Shown: positions 57,501-59,998 of the stretch, in pieces
How the letters are laid out: every line of letters begins with the position of its first letter
How positions within the stretch are numbered: position 1 is the first letter of the stretch
The notes under the pieces: generated by a model
What the model saw: only the letters and a program-made list of their open reading frames with translations
Database searches by the model: none
Told to the model about the DNA's origin: nothing
Made by a program: the position numbers and the translations under genes
Assembly (NCBI GenBank): GCA_019916065.1
Contig: CM034240.1
Location: 16,973,894 to 17,037,893 of the forward strand
Length of the DNA stretch: 64,000 nt
Reading direction: 5' to 3'
DNA from: Vitellaria paradoxa
Lineage: Eukaryota; Streptophyta; Magnoliopsida; Ericales; Sapotaceae

Positions 57501-59391
57501 GAAAATTCCCAATGGAATAGTTTCTAAAACCCAAAATATTTTAGTAGAGAGTTGCCAAATTCCAGATGTTTTATTAATGGTTTATGAGAGTGGATGGTAG
57601 GCTTAAGAATGGGATAGTGGGAGCCCAAGGTCATTTGTAAATTTGAGATTGAGATAGCTTATGACCATGTAAATTGGACCTTAAAAATACATATCCTGGT
57701 ATTGTAAAGTTTGAGCAAAGTGTAGAAAATATATATCTTGGAATGTTTCTATTGTAAAATTCTCAATCCTCGCTAATGGGAGTCCAATGGATTTTTTTTA
57801 TTTAAAAAAAAATCAACAGGGGGGCTCCAACAAACTAACACAAAAGGTAGTGCAGGAAAGATTCATAAAGGATTTTGAAGTGGGGGGACTTAATTTCAAC
57901 AGAGTGAAGGTTTCCAATATTCTGTATCAAGATGACTATTGTCTTCATAAGGTGGACCACCCATTACAATTGAGGCATTTGAAGTGTCTTAATTTATTTT
58001 GAGGCTGTAACTCACAAAGTAAATTTGGGAAATCAGAGCCTATTCCAGTGAGAAATGTGTATGAATGAATGAGCTCACTTCAATTATGGGTGTAAGAAAG
58101 GATCCTTTCCTTTTTCATAATTGGGGCTTCTATTAGCATCCAAATACAAAGGAAAGAAAAAAGGTTTGGGATGGGATGGGGTTATTGAAAAGTTACGAGG
58201 AATATATGCTAGTTGAAAGAAAATTTGTGATCTACAGAGTGTTAAAATTACTCAATAGTAATTTGTCCGGCATGCCAACTAATTTTACATCTCTCTACAC
58301 AATGCTGTGTGAATGGTGAAAAGACTTTGTGAAGCTGCAAAGAGATTTTTTTTTGGGGGGGGGGGGGGGCCGCACGTGCGTTGGAGGGGGGTTGGTAGGA
58401 GATAGATTTAAGTATTATTTTAGTCGAATTGGATATCTCGTGCAGAACTATCTGGGAAATCGAAGGTTGCATACGTAGACTTTAACAAAGTTATATTTGT
58501 GGAAATGGTCCTAGAGATACGTGTAAAAGAGAACAATTAGAGGGGGTCAAATTTTTTAAATTAAAAAAAAAAATCAGTATTGGAAGCATGTCTTCCCGTA
58601 TATATACCTCCAGTTCCTAGTCCAACCAAAAGATCGCTATTTTCTCATAATGTTAACAGTAACCAAGAAAAAGTAAAAGTTGCAGGAAACTTCTGCAAAA
58701 TCCACTTCCACCATCTAGCAAAAAGAGAAACAGAACTCAGTAATTACAATCAATAGCGAGAAGAATCCAAACACTGCCTTATCCAAACAGCATAAAAAAG
58801 GATGTGTTGATACTGACACAAAGGAACAAAATACCATTCCTTTCTAACTAAATGGTCAAAAAGTTTCCGTTTCTTAAGAGATCAAAACAAAAAAAAAATG
58901 TTTTCATGAAAATATAATAAATTATATCAAAATACAACATAGTGCACAAAATACTAAGTTATTTTGATTATTCACCATTAAGTTTTTTCATGAATTTAAA
59001 AAGATTTCAATTTATATTGCTAAACATTTCTATATATTTCAATATTTTGAGCAAGTTTTGAAATGTTCAGAAATGCTTCTATTTTCGTACTAATTGAAAC
59101 ACCCTACTGAAACAAAATGTTGATCCTTGCCGTTCTAAACAATTTAATATGATCTATTAAGTAGGTTTTGCCAACATTGCCGTACCGATACAGGATGGCC
59201 CATAGCACGATACTAATTAAATTTATTTAAACAAAGTGATCCACTTCCAAATAAATTAAGGAAAAATATTAGCATCTAGTCGTAAATAATTACACAAACT
59301 TACCAAGAATGAATTGGCATGCCTGGTACGGACGAGGAGATTGACATAGTGATAAAATAGTTGCCTCAGCTGCTGCAGGGTTGACATGCAT
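480..59391 (-). CDS. XPO4: Exportin-4 gene (XPO4), 19 exons in window, partial at both ends
   Basis: Seen: nineteen minus-strand segments with AG/GT borders whose phases join into one frame of about 693 codons. The product matches plant exportin-4 as I know it, in exon order and in many conserved stretches. Known: exportin-4 is a karyopherin-beta (HEAT-repeat) receptor that works with Ran-GTP and moves cargo across the nuclear pore; animal cargoes include eIF5A and SMAD3, and a role in TOPLESS co-repressor shuttling has been reported in Arabidopsis. Exon order (5' to 3'): 59391-59304, 56379-56271, 55758-55660, 50704-50662, 42549-42478, 42371-42276, 41996-41757, 34812-34629, 26105-25994, 25871-25785, 25635-25497, 24879-24783, 24697-24635, 18605-18496, 10465-10361, 9584-9511, 4843-4768, 4160-3949, 551-480. 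The start codon, promoter and C-terminal exons are outside. One exon (3949-4160) has an apparent 1-nt deletion; otherwise no stops. Confidence 0.95.
552..2076. other. Intron W18-W19, part without recognised gene
   Basis: AT-rich with A-rich runs near 610-665 and a G12 run at 1408-1419. Short open frames exist on both strands (for example about 1723-2013 minus) but have no domain, no codon logic and no splice context. Nothing assignable. Confidence 0.5.
2077..2103. repeat. C17A10 tract
   Basis: Seventeen C then ten A, no interruption. Confidence 0.97.
2140..3420 (+). other. Possible LTR-like sequence carrying the MITE
   Basis: GC-richer unique-looking DNA split by the MITE: AAAGTTGAGTC before it and AGAAGATGGTCGCAAGG after it. 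It has TATATATATATCC at 3222-3234 followed by a CT-rich run, reminiscent of an LTR promoter. No second copy in the window, so unproven. Confidence 0.25.
2451..2997. mobile_element. hAT-like MITE, 547 bp, with 8-bp TSD
   Basis: Starts TAGAGGTATACAC and ends GTCACCCCTA, imperfect terminal inverted repeats. Flanked by ACCATAGA (2443-2450) and ACCACAGA (2998-3005), an 8-bp target duplication with one mismatch, the size made by hAT transposases. No coding capacity; AT-rich with CGGTTTGGTTA-like subterminal motifs and a (TA)n core. Confidence 0.75.
3949..4160 (-). CDS. XPO4: XPO4 exon W18, with a 1-nt frameshift
   Basis: 212 bp; acceptor TATGCAG, donor GTACTA. The 5' part reads [20 protein letters not shown]; the 3' part, in a different frame, reads [15 protein letters not shown] and [10 protein letters not shown], both matching the family. 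The switch falls in an A5 run at 4042-4046 (T5 on the coding strand); the family frame needs 71 codons (213 bp) and one base is missing. Read literally, the frame hits TAA about 27 codons later. Exon borders are normal. This may be a real disabling mutation or a homopolymer error in the assembly. Confidence 0.92.
4266..4350. repeat. Compound microsatellite (AAT/GAT/AATG)
   Basis: Runs of AAT, then GAT, then ATAATG, then AAATAAAGT-like units; within the 607-bp intron between W17 and W18. Confidence 0.95.
4768..4843 (-). CDS. XPO4: XPO4 exon W17
   Basis: 76 bp; acceptor TGATGCAG, donor GTGATT. It encodes [19 protein letters not shown] then SPRLME, ending in phase 0. The sequence is close to plant exportin-4. 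The preceding 4.7 kb intron carries the small LTR element. Confidence 0.95.
5330..6435 (+). repeat. LTR-like remnant X1
   Basis: Begins TGTTAGGTCTATG and carries a motif series in common with 20083-20780: a CTCGGTTCAA box, CTTGTAAC, GGATTG and CTCGAGATTTTACTTAAGAG. The layout resembles the 3' part of copia-type LTRs. Internal 101-bp tandem duplication at 5893-6094. No convincing target duplication. Confidence 0.45.
5893..6094. repeat. 101-bp tandem duplication
   Basis: Two units starting AGCTTTATT at 5893 and 5994, each with CTCGTGAGATTACTCCTTTG and ending CATCTACCACAACA, with a few differences. Confidence 0.92.
6427..6511. repeat. 46-bp tandem duplication
   Basis: GCATGGTTTGGTTCTA at 6427 and 6473, each followed by TGAAAAGGAATACTTGTT. 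Confidence 0.9.
6687..6711. repeat. C12-AACC-A9 tract
   Basis: Slightly interrupted member of the CnAn series, just upstream of LINE H. Confidence 0.95.
6723..7204 (+). mobile_element. LINE H 3' tail, plus strand
   Basis: Plus strand, intron W16-W17. [20 protein letters not shown] is a fragment of the LINE zinc-binding region; the copy ends with ATGTCATTATGAATATA, TTACTTACC and an A13 tail (7192-7204). A C13A12 tract at 6869-6893 breaks it. Confidence 0.65.
6869..6893. repeat. C13A12 tract
   Basis: Lies inside the LINE H remnant, so it expanded or was gained after that insertion. Confidence 0.97.
7470..7750 (+). repeat. 5' LTR of the small LTR element (truncated)
   Basis: 281 bp matching the first 281 bp of 8521-8899 with about 11 differences; similarity stops after GACTTG. 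Confidence 0.9.
7890..8465 (+). pseudogene. Acidic internal ORF of the small LTR element, unrecognised
   Basis: An open frame runs from about 7890 to the TGA at 8463-8465 with no in-frame ATG at its head; the longest part from 8010 is 151 codons. It is strongly acidic ([17 protein letters not shown]), then Ile/Thr/Glu-rich, then hydrophobic/aromatic ([17 protein letters not shown]) and ends [11 protein letters not shown]. Upstream, in another frame, [18 protein letters not shown] looks like a gag N-terminal coiled segment. I do not recognise a catalytic domain. Most likely a leftover of a gypsy polyprotein, or the product of a non-autonomous element. Confidence 0.5.
8521..8899 (+). repeat. 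3' LTR of the small LTR element
   Basis: 379 bp, with a CT-rich 3' portion (8808-8880) missing from the left copy; followed by CAACT. Confidence 0.92.
8905..9510. other. Intron W16-W17, part without recognised gene
   Basis: AT-rich, no repeat structure or coding signal beyond the adjacent LTR element. Confidence 0.5.
9511..9584 (-). CDS. XPO4: XPO4 exon W16
   Basis: 74 bp; acceptor ACTTCCAG, donor GTAAAT. It encodes [20 protein letters not shown] then IVLS, leaving GG, which with C of the next exon gives Gly. Less conserved than its neighbours, but the frame is fixed on both sides. Confidence 0.92.
10361..10465 (-). CDS. XPO4: XPO4 exon W15
   Basis: 105 bp (35 codons), phase 0 at both ends; acceptor TTGTGTAG, donor GTAATC. 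It encodes [18 protein letters not shown] then [17 protein letters not shown]. The young copia element begins only 107 bp upstream of its acceptor (10572). Confidence 0.95.
10572..10758 (-). repeat. 3' LTR of copia 1
   Basis: 187 bp. Flanked outside by TAAGA. Its inner end, on the minus strand, follows the polypurine tract. Nearly identical to 15704-15914 except for the 24-bp duplication present only in the other copy. Confidence 0.96.
10766..15035 (-). pseudogene. Copia 1 gag-pol, disabled
   Basis: Reading from 15035: gag ([31 protein letters not shown]), zinc knuckle [14 protein letters not shown] (about 14196-14238), protease [12 protein letters not shown] (DSG at 13944-13952), integrase HHCC-type zinc finger and core start ([10 protein letters not shown]), then integrase tail, RT with YVDD at 11708-11719, and RNase H ([20 protein letters not shown]). 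The stop of the polyprotein (MYALA, stop) overlaps the polypurine tract. Lesions: in-frame TGA at 14484-14486, TGA at 13308-13310, TAA at 13074-13076, TAG at 13047-13049, and a +1 frameshift in the A6 run at 12896-12901. Downstream of that the frame is open to 10766, so RT and RNase H are intact on paper. Confidence 0.95.
15036..15691 (-). other. 5' leader of copia 1
   Basis: Untranslated leader between primer-binding site and gag. It has a CT/AG-rich block near the LTR (15650-15680) and a strikingly GC-rich block (about 15380-15616) with repeated CCGGCGA-type motifs, unlike the AT-rich surroundings. No coding signal. Confidence 0.7.
15692..15703 (-). other. Primer-binding site of copia 1
   Basis: Minus strand TGGTATCAGAGC directly adjoins the 5' LTR; it is complementary to the 3' end of initiator methionine tRNA, the usual primer of plant copia elements. 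Confidence 0.95.
15704..15914 (-). repeat. 5' LTR of copia 1
   Basis: 211 bp; contains an extra 24-bp direct duplication around 15863-15886 (ending CTCAATATT) absent from the 3' LTR, showing it arose after insertion. It would hold the element's promoter on the minus strand, in the same sense as XPO4 transcription. Confidence 0.96.
17202..17221. repeat. C12A8 tract
   Basis: Preceded by CCCTTCCCCT; 340 bp before an inverted T11G15 tract. Confidence 0.97.
17565..17590. repeat. T11G15 tract
   Basis: Reverse-complement polarity of the CnAn series; preceded by a pyrimidine-rich run. Confidence 0.97.
18496..18605 (-). CDS. XPO4: XPO4 exon W14
   Basis: 110 bp; acceptor CTTTGCAG, donor GTGTTT. It encodes [19 protein letters not shown] and [15 protein letters not shown], ending in phase 0. 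It is isolated between introns of 6,029 and 8,030 bp that are rich in LTR and LINE remnants. Confidence 0.95.
18864..18891. repeat. C13A15 tract
   Basis: In the W13-W14 intron, about 260 bp 5' of exon W14 in the gene's sense. Confidence 0.97.
19090..19700 (-). mobile_element. Copia RNase H/3' LTR remnant
   Basis: Minus strand, intron W13-W14. Read from 19690: [37 protein letters not shown] and VELMCDN, then [13 protein letters not shown] near 19260, matching the copia RNase H C-terminus with several stops. A purine tract GTGGGGGTGG (near 19245) and TGTTGGTATAG probably mark the 3' LTR start. The rest of the element is gone. Confidence 0.72.
19742..20085 (-). mobile_element. LINE I 3' tail
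   Basis: Minus strand; tail of 13 A (T run 19746-19758). Encodes [19 protein letters not shown], similar to the closing segment of plant L1 ORF2 products, then stops. Short and degenerate. Confidence 0.5.
20083..20780 (+). repeat. LTR-like remnant X2, paralogue of X1
   Basis: Begins TGTTAGGTCTATT; shares TTCCTTGGTTCAAA, CTTGTAACC, GGATTGATTG and CACGAGATTTCACCTAAAAG with 5330-6435. Ends are uncertain; probably a diverged solo LTR of the same family. Confidence 0.42.
20890..22580. repeat. Possible gypsy LTR remnant
   Basis: Begins TGTCACACCCTAG and has the phrase GGGACACGAAAACCAATTTC and two tandem units (from 21519 and 21573, period 54) with CACCATTTAGTG/CAACATTTGGTG, features I associate with long LTRs of some plant gypsy elements. 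No coding region. Identity is tentative. Confidence 0.3.
23160..24060 (-). mobile_element. LINE A fragment
   Basis: Minus strand, intron W13-W14. The RT C-terminal region ([32 protein letters not shown]) is at about 23900-24025, and the zinc-binding region ([27 protein letters not shown]) at about 23250-23440, in shifted frames. It belongs to a different plant LINE group from tails B and C. 3' end missing or unrecognisable. Confidence 0.8.
24635..24697 (-). CDS. XPO4: XPO4 exon W13
   Basis: 63 bp; acceptor TATTATAG, donor GTATGT. It encodes [17 protein letters not shown] then ASIA, a Ser/Ala/acidic linker likely exposed between HEAT repeats. Enters with two bases after the G of W12 and leaves one G, so the frame is fixed by both neighbours. 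Confidence 0.9.
24783..24879 (-). CDS. XPO4: XPO4 exon W12
   Basis: 97 bp; acceptor CATTTGCAG, donor GTAATT. It encodes a variable start (PINNTGQS) and the conserved [18 protein letters not shown], leaving one G. The intron to W13 is 85 bp, the shortest in the window. Confidence 0.93.
25257..25332. repeat. Facing T11G13 and C12A8 tracts (hairpin)
   Basis: T11G13 at 25257-25280 and C12A8 at 25313-25332 are inverted copies separated by about 32 bp that are themselves partly complementary (GGTAAAT against ATTTATCC). The pair could fold into one long hairpin inside the 617-bp intron between W11 and W12. Confidence 0.9.
25497..25635 (-). CDS. XPO4: XPO4 exon W11
   Basis: 139 bp; acceptor TCTTCAG, donor GTATGT. 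It completes a Ser codon, then [18 protein letters not shown] and [18 protein letters not shown], ending in phase 0. The next intron (617 bp) contains the facing TnGn/CnAn hairpin at 25257-25332. Confidence 0.95.
25785..25871 (-). CDS. XPO4: XPO4 exon W10
   Basis: 87 bp; acceptor ATGTTCAG, donor GTCAGG. It encodes [19 protein letters not shown] and VFDQLLKSL, a strongly conserved XPO4 HEAT-repeat pair. Enters in phase 2 and leaves AG for W11. Flanking introns are short (122 and 149 bp). Confidence 0.95.
25994..26105 (-). CDS. XPO4: XPO4 exon W9
   Basis: 112 bp; acceptor CAAATCCAG, donor GTTGTA. It encodes [17 protein letters not shown] and [18 protein letters not shown], the amphipathic helices before the [10 protein letters not shown] segment. 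Two bases (AG) carry to W10. The intron on its 5' side is the longest complete one seen, 8,523 bp. Confidence 0.95.
26106..27834. other. Intron W8-W9, 3' part
   Basis: No recognisable gene or element. A purine-rich stretch at 27395-27440 (GAAGAAGACAAGGAGGAGC) could be a decayed acidic coding tract, but there is no frame around it. Confidence 0.4.
27840..28086 (+). repeat. 5' LTR of copia 2
   Basis: 247 bp, TGTTGAAAAG to TTCTATA, followed directly by the primer-binding site. Compared with the 3' LTR it has about 20 substitutions and a 7-bp insertion near 27910-27930. Confidence 0.95.
28225..32493 (+). pseudogene. Copia 2 gag-pol, heavily broken
   Basis: Gag starts at ATG 28225 ([18 protein letters not shown]). 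A zinc knuckle [14 protein letters not shown] lies at about 29055-29100 between stops. Protease [12 protein letters not shown] has DSN where DSG is expected. Integrase pieces follow (HSDV then [22 protein letters not shown]), then RT start ([18 protein letters not shown]), RNase H ([27 protein letters not shown]) and the C-terminus ending [11 protein letters not shown]. In-frame stops occur at 28543, 28888, 29050, 29089, 29110, 29883 and 29938 among others, with frameshifts near 30190, 30795 and 31500. The RT catalytic core with YVDD is deleted: VCKLN at about 31556-31570 joins directly to NELERLKK. Confidence 0.93.
32501..32740 (+). repeat. 3' LTR of copia 2
   Basis: 240 bp, preceded by the purine-rich TTGAGGGGGAT and followed by GTTAC. 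Confidence 0.95.
32798..33480 (-). mobile_element. LINE tail C, same subfamily as tail B
   Basis: Minus strand; collinear with 61085-61757 over nearly its whole length, including the CATCGAAGGGATGC-like terminal motif and the zinc-binding region ([38 protein letters not shown]), but with stops and frameshifts. It starts just 57 bp after the target duplication of copia 2. Confidence 0.85.
33500..34600. other. Intron W8-W9, 5' part
   Basis: AT-rich; holds A20 and T14G10 runs and the 37-bp duplication. No gene seen. Confidence 0.45.
33867..33890. repeat. T14G10 tract between duplicated 37-bp units
   Basis: The tract sits between two copies of GAGCTTTATCTTTATGTA-type sequence (33808-33844 and 33890-33926), period 82. 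Confidence 0.95.
34629..34812 (-). CDS. XPO4: XPO4 exon W8
   Basis: 184 bp; acceptor GCTTGTAG, donor GTATGG. It begins [19 protein letters not shown] and includes [19 protein letters not shown], then FLTGAIFPS. One base (G) carries over and pairs with AT of W9 to give Asp. It sits between the chromovirus intron and the copia/LINE intron. Confidence 0.96.
34949..35276 (-). repeat. 3' LTR of the chromovirus
   Basis: 328 bp, TTTAA outside, adjoining a purine-rich tract (minus-strand GAGAGT before the LTR). Ends in the short inverted pair TGATG/CATCA. Confidence 0.95.
35340..40220 (-). pseudogene. Chromovirus gag-pol with chromodomain, disabled
   Basis: Gag ATG at 40220 ([18 protein letters not shown]); capsid part about 39470-39676; nucleocapsid knuckle reads [14 protein letters not shown], with Tyr in place of both the His and last Cys (about 39190-39235). 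Protease DSGS at 38864-38875. RT has [23 protein letters not shown] and YFDDI (37814-37828). RNase H is at 37106-37375 (SDHEALWYL). Integrase: HHCC finger (about 36710-36840), core with [13 protein letters not shown] and the Glu in [16 protein letters not shown], then GPF and a chromodomain ([17 protein letters not shown], about 35490-35560). Lesions include stops at 40108, 38313, 38238 and 37964 and frameshifts near 37080, 36700 and the A6 run at 36560-36565. The last 428-codon block (35340-36626) is open. Confidence 0.94.
40221..41166 (-). other. 5' leader of the chromovirus
   Basis: Untranslated leader between primer-binding site and gag. It includes a long T-run block (40370-40412), a (TA)n run near 41120-41140, and a GC-rich block (about 40860-41010) with repeated CGCCGGAG/TCGCCGG motifs. 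Open frames through it are low-complexity and unlike any domain I recognise. Confidence 0.65.
41167..41178 (-). other. Primer-binding site of the chromovirus
   Basis: Minus strand TGGTATCAGAGC, complementary to initiator Met tRNA, three bases inside the 5' LTR. Confidence 0.95.
41182..41526 (-). repeat. 5' LTR of the chromovirus
   Basis: 345 bp; carries an extra ~17 bp AAT-rich stretch near 41463-41480 relative to the other LTR. Confidence 0.95.
41757..41996 (-). CDS. XPO4: XPO4 exon W7 (largest exon)
   Basis: 240 bp (80 codons), phase 0 at both ends; acceptor ATTTTGCAG, donor GTAAAA. It contains [19 protein letters not shown] and [14 protein letters not shown]. The last 30 residues (charged, with KGAKNGAD) are the variable part in this family. 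It lies just 231 bp above the chromovirus inserted at 34949-41526. Confidence 0.96.
42276..42371 (-). CDS. XPO4: XPO4 exon W6
   Basis: 96 bp (32 codons), phase 0 at both ends; acceptor CCTTATCAG, donor GTATTG. It encodes [19 protein letters not shown] and LELDYLK, among the most conserved stretches of plant exportin-4, and was one of the key matches for naming the gene. Confidence 0.96.
42478..42549 (-). CDS. XPO4: XPO4 exon W5
   Basis: 72 bp (24 codons), phase 0 at both ends; acceptor ACCAACAG, donor GTTTGT. It encodes [18 protein letters not shown] followed by NFLESL, the conserved turn before the VSEFSPS segment. The intron to W6 is only 106 bp, so this part of the gene keeps compact introns. 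Confidence 0.93.
42550..43754. other. Intron W4-W5, 3' part
   Basis: No repeat or domain recognised. The plus-strand frame at 43042-43284 has no family resemblance that I can see. Confidence 0.4.
43755..45070 (-). mobile_element. LINE D fragment, about 1.3 kb
   Basis: Minus strand, intron W4-W5. 3' end with an AT-rich tail and GCATCAAAGGGATGC motif (43790-43815). The zinc-binding domain reads [20 protein letters not shown] then [12 protein letters not shown] (44112-44324); farther upstream [14 protein letters not shown] and WLWRFF (about 44860-44920) match the end of LINE RT. Interrupted by an A20+ run at 44020-44045 and many stops. Confidence 0.78.
45973..47364. mobile_element. Candidate hAT-like non-autonomous element, 1.4 kb
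   Basis: Starts ACATACGGATGTCAATTAAAC and ends GTTTAAATCCCTATGT, imperfect inverted repeats of a hAT-like pattern. Possible 8-bp duplication CCAAGCGC (45965-45972) versus GCAAGCCC (47365-47372), six of eight matching. Subterminal GGGTAC/GTACCC motifs. No transposase. Weak on target duplication, so the borders may be off by a few bases. Confidence 0.4.
46506..46561. repeat. (CT)n and (GT)n microsatellites
   Basis: About ten CT units, then a short ATGTGACT spacer, then about twelve GT units; inside the 45973-47364 candidate element. Confidence 0.95.
47892..48070. repeat. Degenerate 49-bp tandem units
   Basis: TGATCCATCAGCGACGACA (47892) and TGATCCATAAACGATGACA (47941), each followed by a TTATCTG-TAATtGTGA-like segment, and a weaker third unit near 48043 (GGCTCATAAAGGACGACG). 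No coding potential. Confidence 0.75.
48663..48975 (-). mobile_element. LINE F fragment (RT)
   Basis: Minus strand, intron W4-W5. It encodes [20 protein letters not shown] and WKEGYLSK followed by VTLIKS, the palm/thumb stretch of plant LINE RT; upstream [12 protein letters not shown] is in another frame. Only about 300 bp survive. Confidence 0.72.
50280..50385 (+). repeat. Short-LTR copy a with primer-like tail
   Basis: TTGAGAGTTTAAAAAATAAT through AACAATCTAACA, then TGATATCAAAGT, which resembles the initiator-Met primer site with a few changes. Same family as 50848, 56863 and 57306. Confidence 0.5.
50662..50704 (-). CDS. XPO4: XPO4 exon W4 (43-bp exon)
   Basis: Only 43 bp, between introns of 4,955 and 8,112 bp that hold LINE, copia and hAT-like DNA. 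The first G completes the Trp of W3, then it reads [14 protein letters not shown] and ends in phase 0. Acceptor TGTGTTTAG, donor GTACAT. Frame and family match make it secure despite its size. Confidence 0.92.
50848..51597 (+). mobile_element. Short-LTR copia remnant 5
   Basis: Plus strand, intron W3-W4. A ~67-bp LTR remnant ends CTAACA at 50914, followed by AGGTATTAGAGC, two mismatches from the initiator-Met primer site. Downstream are a decayed gag knuckle region and a protease box [18 protein letters not shown] (about 51270-51320; DSG has become NFG). At 51571-51583 a purine tract GAGAGGGGCA precedes TGTTGAAAGAGAAAA, the start of a 3' LTR cut off by LINE E. Pol is deleted. Confidence 0.7.
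51597..54260 (-). mobile_element. LINE E, about 2.6 kb, with RT remnant
   Basis: Minus strand, intron W3-W4. The 3' end carries the same GGCATCAAAAGTATGCC-type terminal motif as the other LINE tails. C-terminal part: [20 protein letters not shown] (51800-51890). RT part: [16 protein letters not shown] (about 53415-53460), where FADD has become FAGD. Regions up to about 54240 resemble the segment upstream of RT in plant L1. Many stops. A 201-bp tandem duplication lies at 51723-52091. Confidence 0.8.
51723..52091. repeat. 201-bp tandem duplication in LINE E
   Basis: Two copies end with ATGGGATCAACCTCCAAG (51873-51890 and 52074-52091), each with CTTGAAAGTTTCTT and CTTTCTCCCCAC inside. They have diverged from one another, so the duplication is old. 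Confidence 0.88.
54261..55659. other. Intron W3-W4, 5' part
   Basis: A 30-bp repeat (CATATCTTCATTTTGTAATTT-like, around 54545 and 54572) and the C10/C13A13 tract; otherwise nothing recognised. Confidence 0.45.
55176..55217. repeat. C10-AGCCAA-C13A13 tract
   Basis: Two C runs, the second followed by thirteen A; 440 bp 3' of exon W3 in the gene's sense. Confidence 0.97.
55660..55758 (-). CDS. XPO4: XPO4 exon W3
   Basis: 99 bp; acceptor TTGTTGCAG, donor GTATGT. The AG from W2 plus T makes Ser, then FCLCFVMQ and [18 protein letters not shown], very close to plant XPO4. It ends inside the Trp codon of KRGW, completed by the first base of the next exon 5 kb away. Confidence 0.95.
56271..56379 (-). 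CDS. XPO4: XPO4 exon W2
   Basis: 109 bp, entered in phase 1: the G left by W1 plus AT makes the Asp of FILDNSQ. It contains [19 protein letters not shown] and EEKRSLI, an alanine-rich helix pair typical of the N-terminal HEAT repeats. Acceptor TTTGTCCAG, donor GTATTT; two bases (AG) carry over to W3. Confidence 0.95.
56863..56960 (+). repeat. Short-LTR copy (solo) c
   Basis: TTGAGAGAAAATAAAT through GAGAAGACAGCTAACATT; same family as the LTR of remnant 5. No internal region follows; a MITE-like repeat abuts its 3' side. Confidence 0.55.
56955..57262. mobile_element. MITE-like repeat with duplicated end
   Basis: Left end GGCTGTTTGGAGTGCAAAAT, right end CACTCCAAATGCAACCC, imperfect inverted repeats. 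The right terminus occurs twice in tandem (57158-57209 and 57211-57260), each ending ATGCAACCC. No ORF. Superfamily not assignable. Confidence 0.45.
57306..57396 (+). repeat. Short-LTR copy (solo) d
   Basis: TGTTGAGAGAAAATAAATA through GAACTAACATTCTA, about 90 bp; the best-preserved full-length copy of this short LTR. Confidence 0.6.
57415..58400 (+). mobile_element. LINE G fragment (RT), plus strand
   Basis: Plus strand (antisense to XPO4), intron W1-W2. [20 protein letters not shown] and [13 protein letters not shown] (57430-57530) match the RT PISL-type block; later [19 protein letters not shown] (57880-57940) corresponds to the FADD region but is degenerate. A T9G15 tract interrupts it at 58346-58369. 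Confidence 0.75.
58346..58369. repeat. T9G15 tract
   Basis: Within LINE G; followed by GC-rich CCGCACGTGCG. Confidence 0.97.
58480..59303. other. Intron W1-W2, 5' part
   Basis: AT-rich, no recognised element. Confidence 0.45.
59304..59391 (-). CDS. XPO4: XPO4 exon W1 (first in window)
   Basis: 88 bp, between a CAG acceptor and GTAAGT donor, starting in phase 0 and leaving one base (G) for the next exon. It reads [19 protein letters not shown] and onward to CQFIL, near the N-terminus of plant XPO4 in the importin-beta N-terminal region. It begins with ATG by coincidence of the family sequence; the real start lies in an upstream exon beyond the window, because plant homologues have about 30 residues before this point. 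Confidence 0.93.
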
Positions 59392-59713
59392 CTGTTTAAA
59401 GATTAACCAAATTTTTTATTCTGTTTGTGCTCATACATGTCCATAACTTCATGTAGAAACACGTATAAATGTGCATATGCATGCAAGTGCGTACAAAGAG
59501 AAAATAAATGTATATGCACATGCATGAGCACAAAATGTTGGAAATGTCATTTTTTCAAGTGACATAAAGGCAACCTTATAAGTGAAGTACTTTCTAATGC
59601 AGATCCATTTAATAGCCTTTATTTTGCATTTGGACACAGAAGTTAACAATCTTACACATAATCTAACATTGATCTTAACATCTGACCAACTATTAAAGGA
59701 CAGAAAATCATCC

Positions 59714-59934
59714 TGATATGGAATCCATTGCAGCTGTAATTAGGAGAGATTGCAGGAGTTTATGGTTTAGAGTAATTGTAAGGATCCTTGTTGTAATTAG
59801 CAAGCAGACAGCTTTCTTTACATAGAATAGCTTTTCCTACCAATTGTATAAAGCTTATGTGATTACTGATACATCAATATACCTACAGAGAAATACTTCA
59901 TCTTTTCTCTCTTCCTTTTTCACCATTTTTTACA
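59714..59934 (+). repeat. Putative 5' LTR of copia element 4
   Basis: 221 bp from TGATATGG to TTTACA. The right edge is supported by the adjoining TGGTATCA; the left edge is inferred only from the TG dinucleotide and size. Confidence 0.5.
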
Positions 59935-59998
59935 TGGTATCACGGTGCCAAATCTGGTAACCTGAAATCAAAACACCTTCTGCAACAAACAGAACGCC

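Noticed and set aside
57340..57600. An XPO4-unrelated host gene on the plus strand
   Set aside because: The protein matches LINE reverse transcriptase and is followed by further broken RT motifs.
59304..59391. ATG at the start of exon W1 as the XPO4 start codon
   Set aside because: The ATG directly follows a good CAG acceptor, and plant homologues have about 30 further residues upstream, so it is an internal Met.
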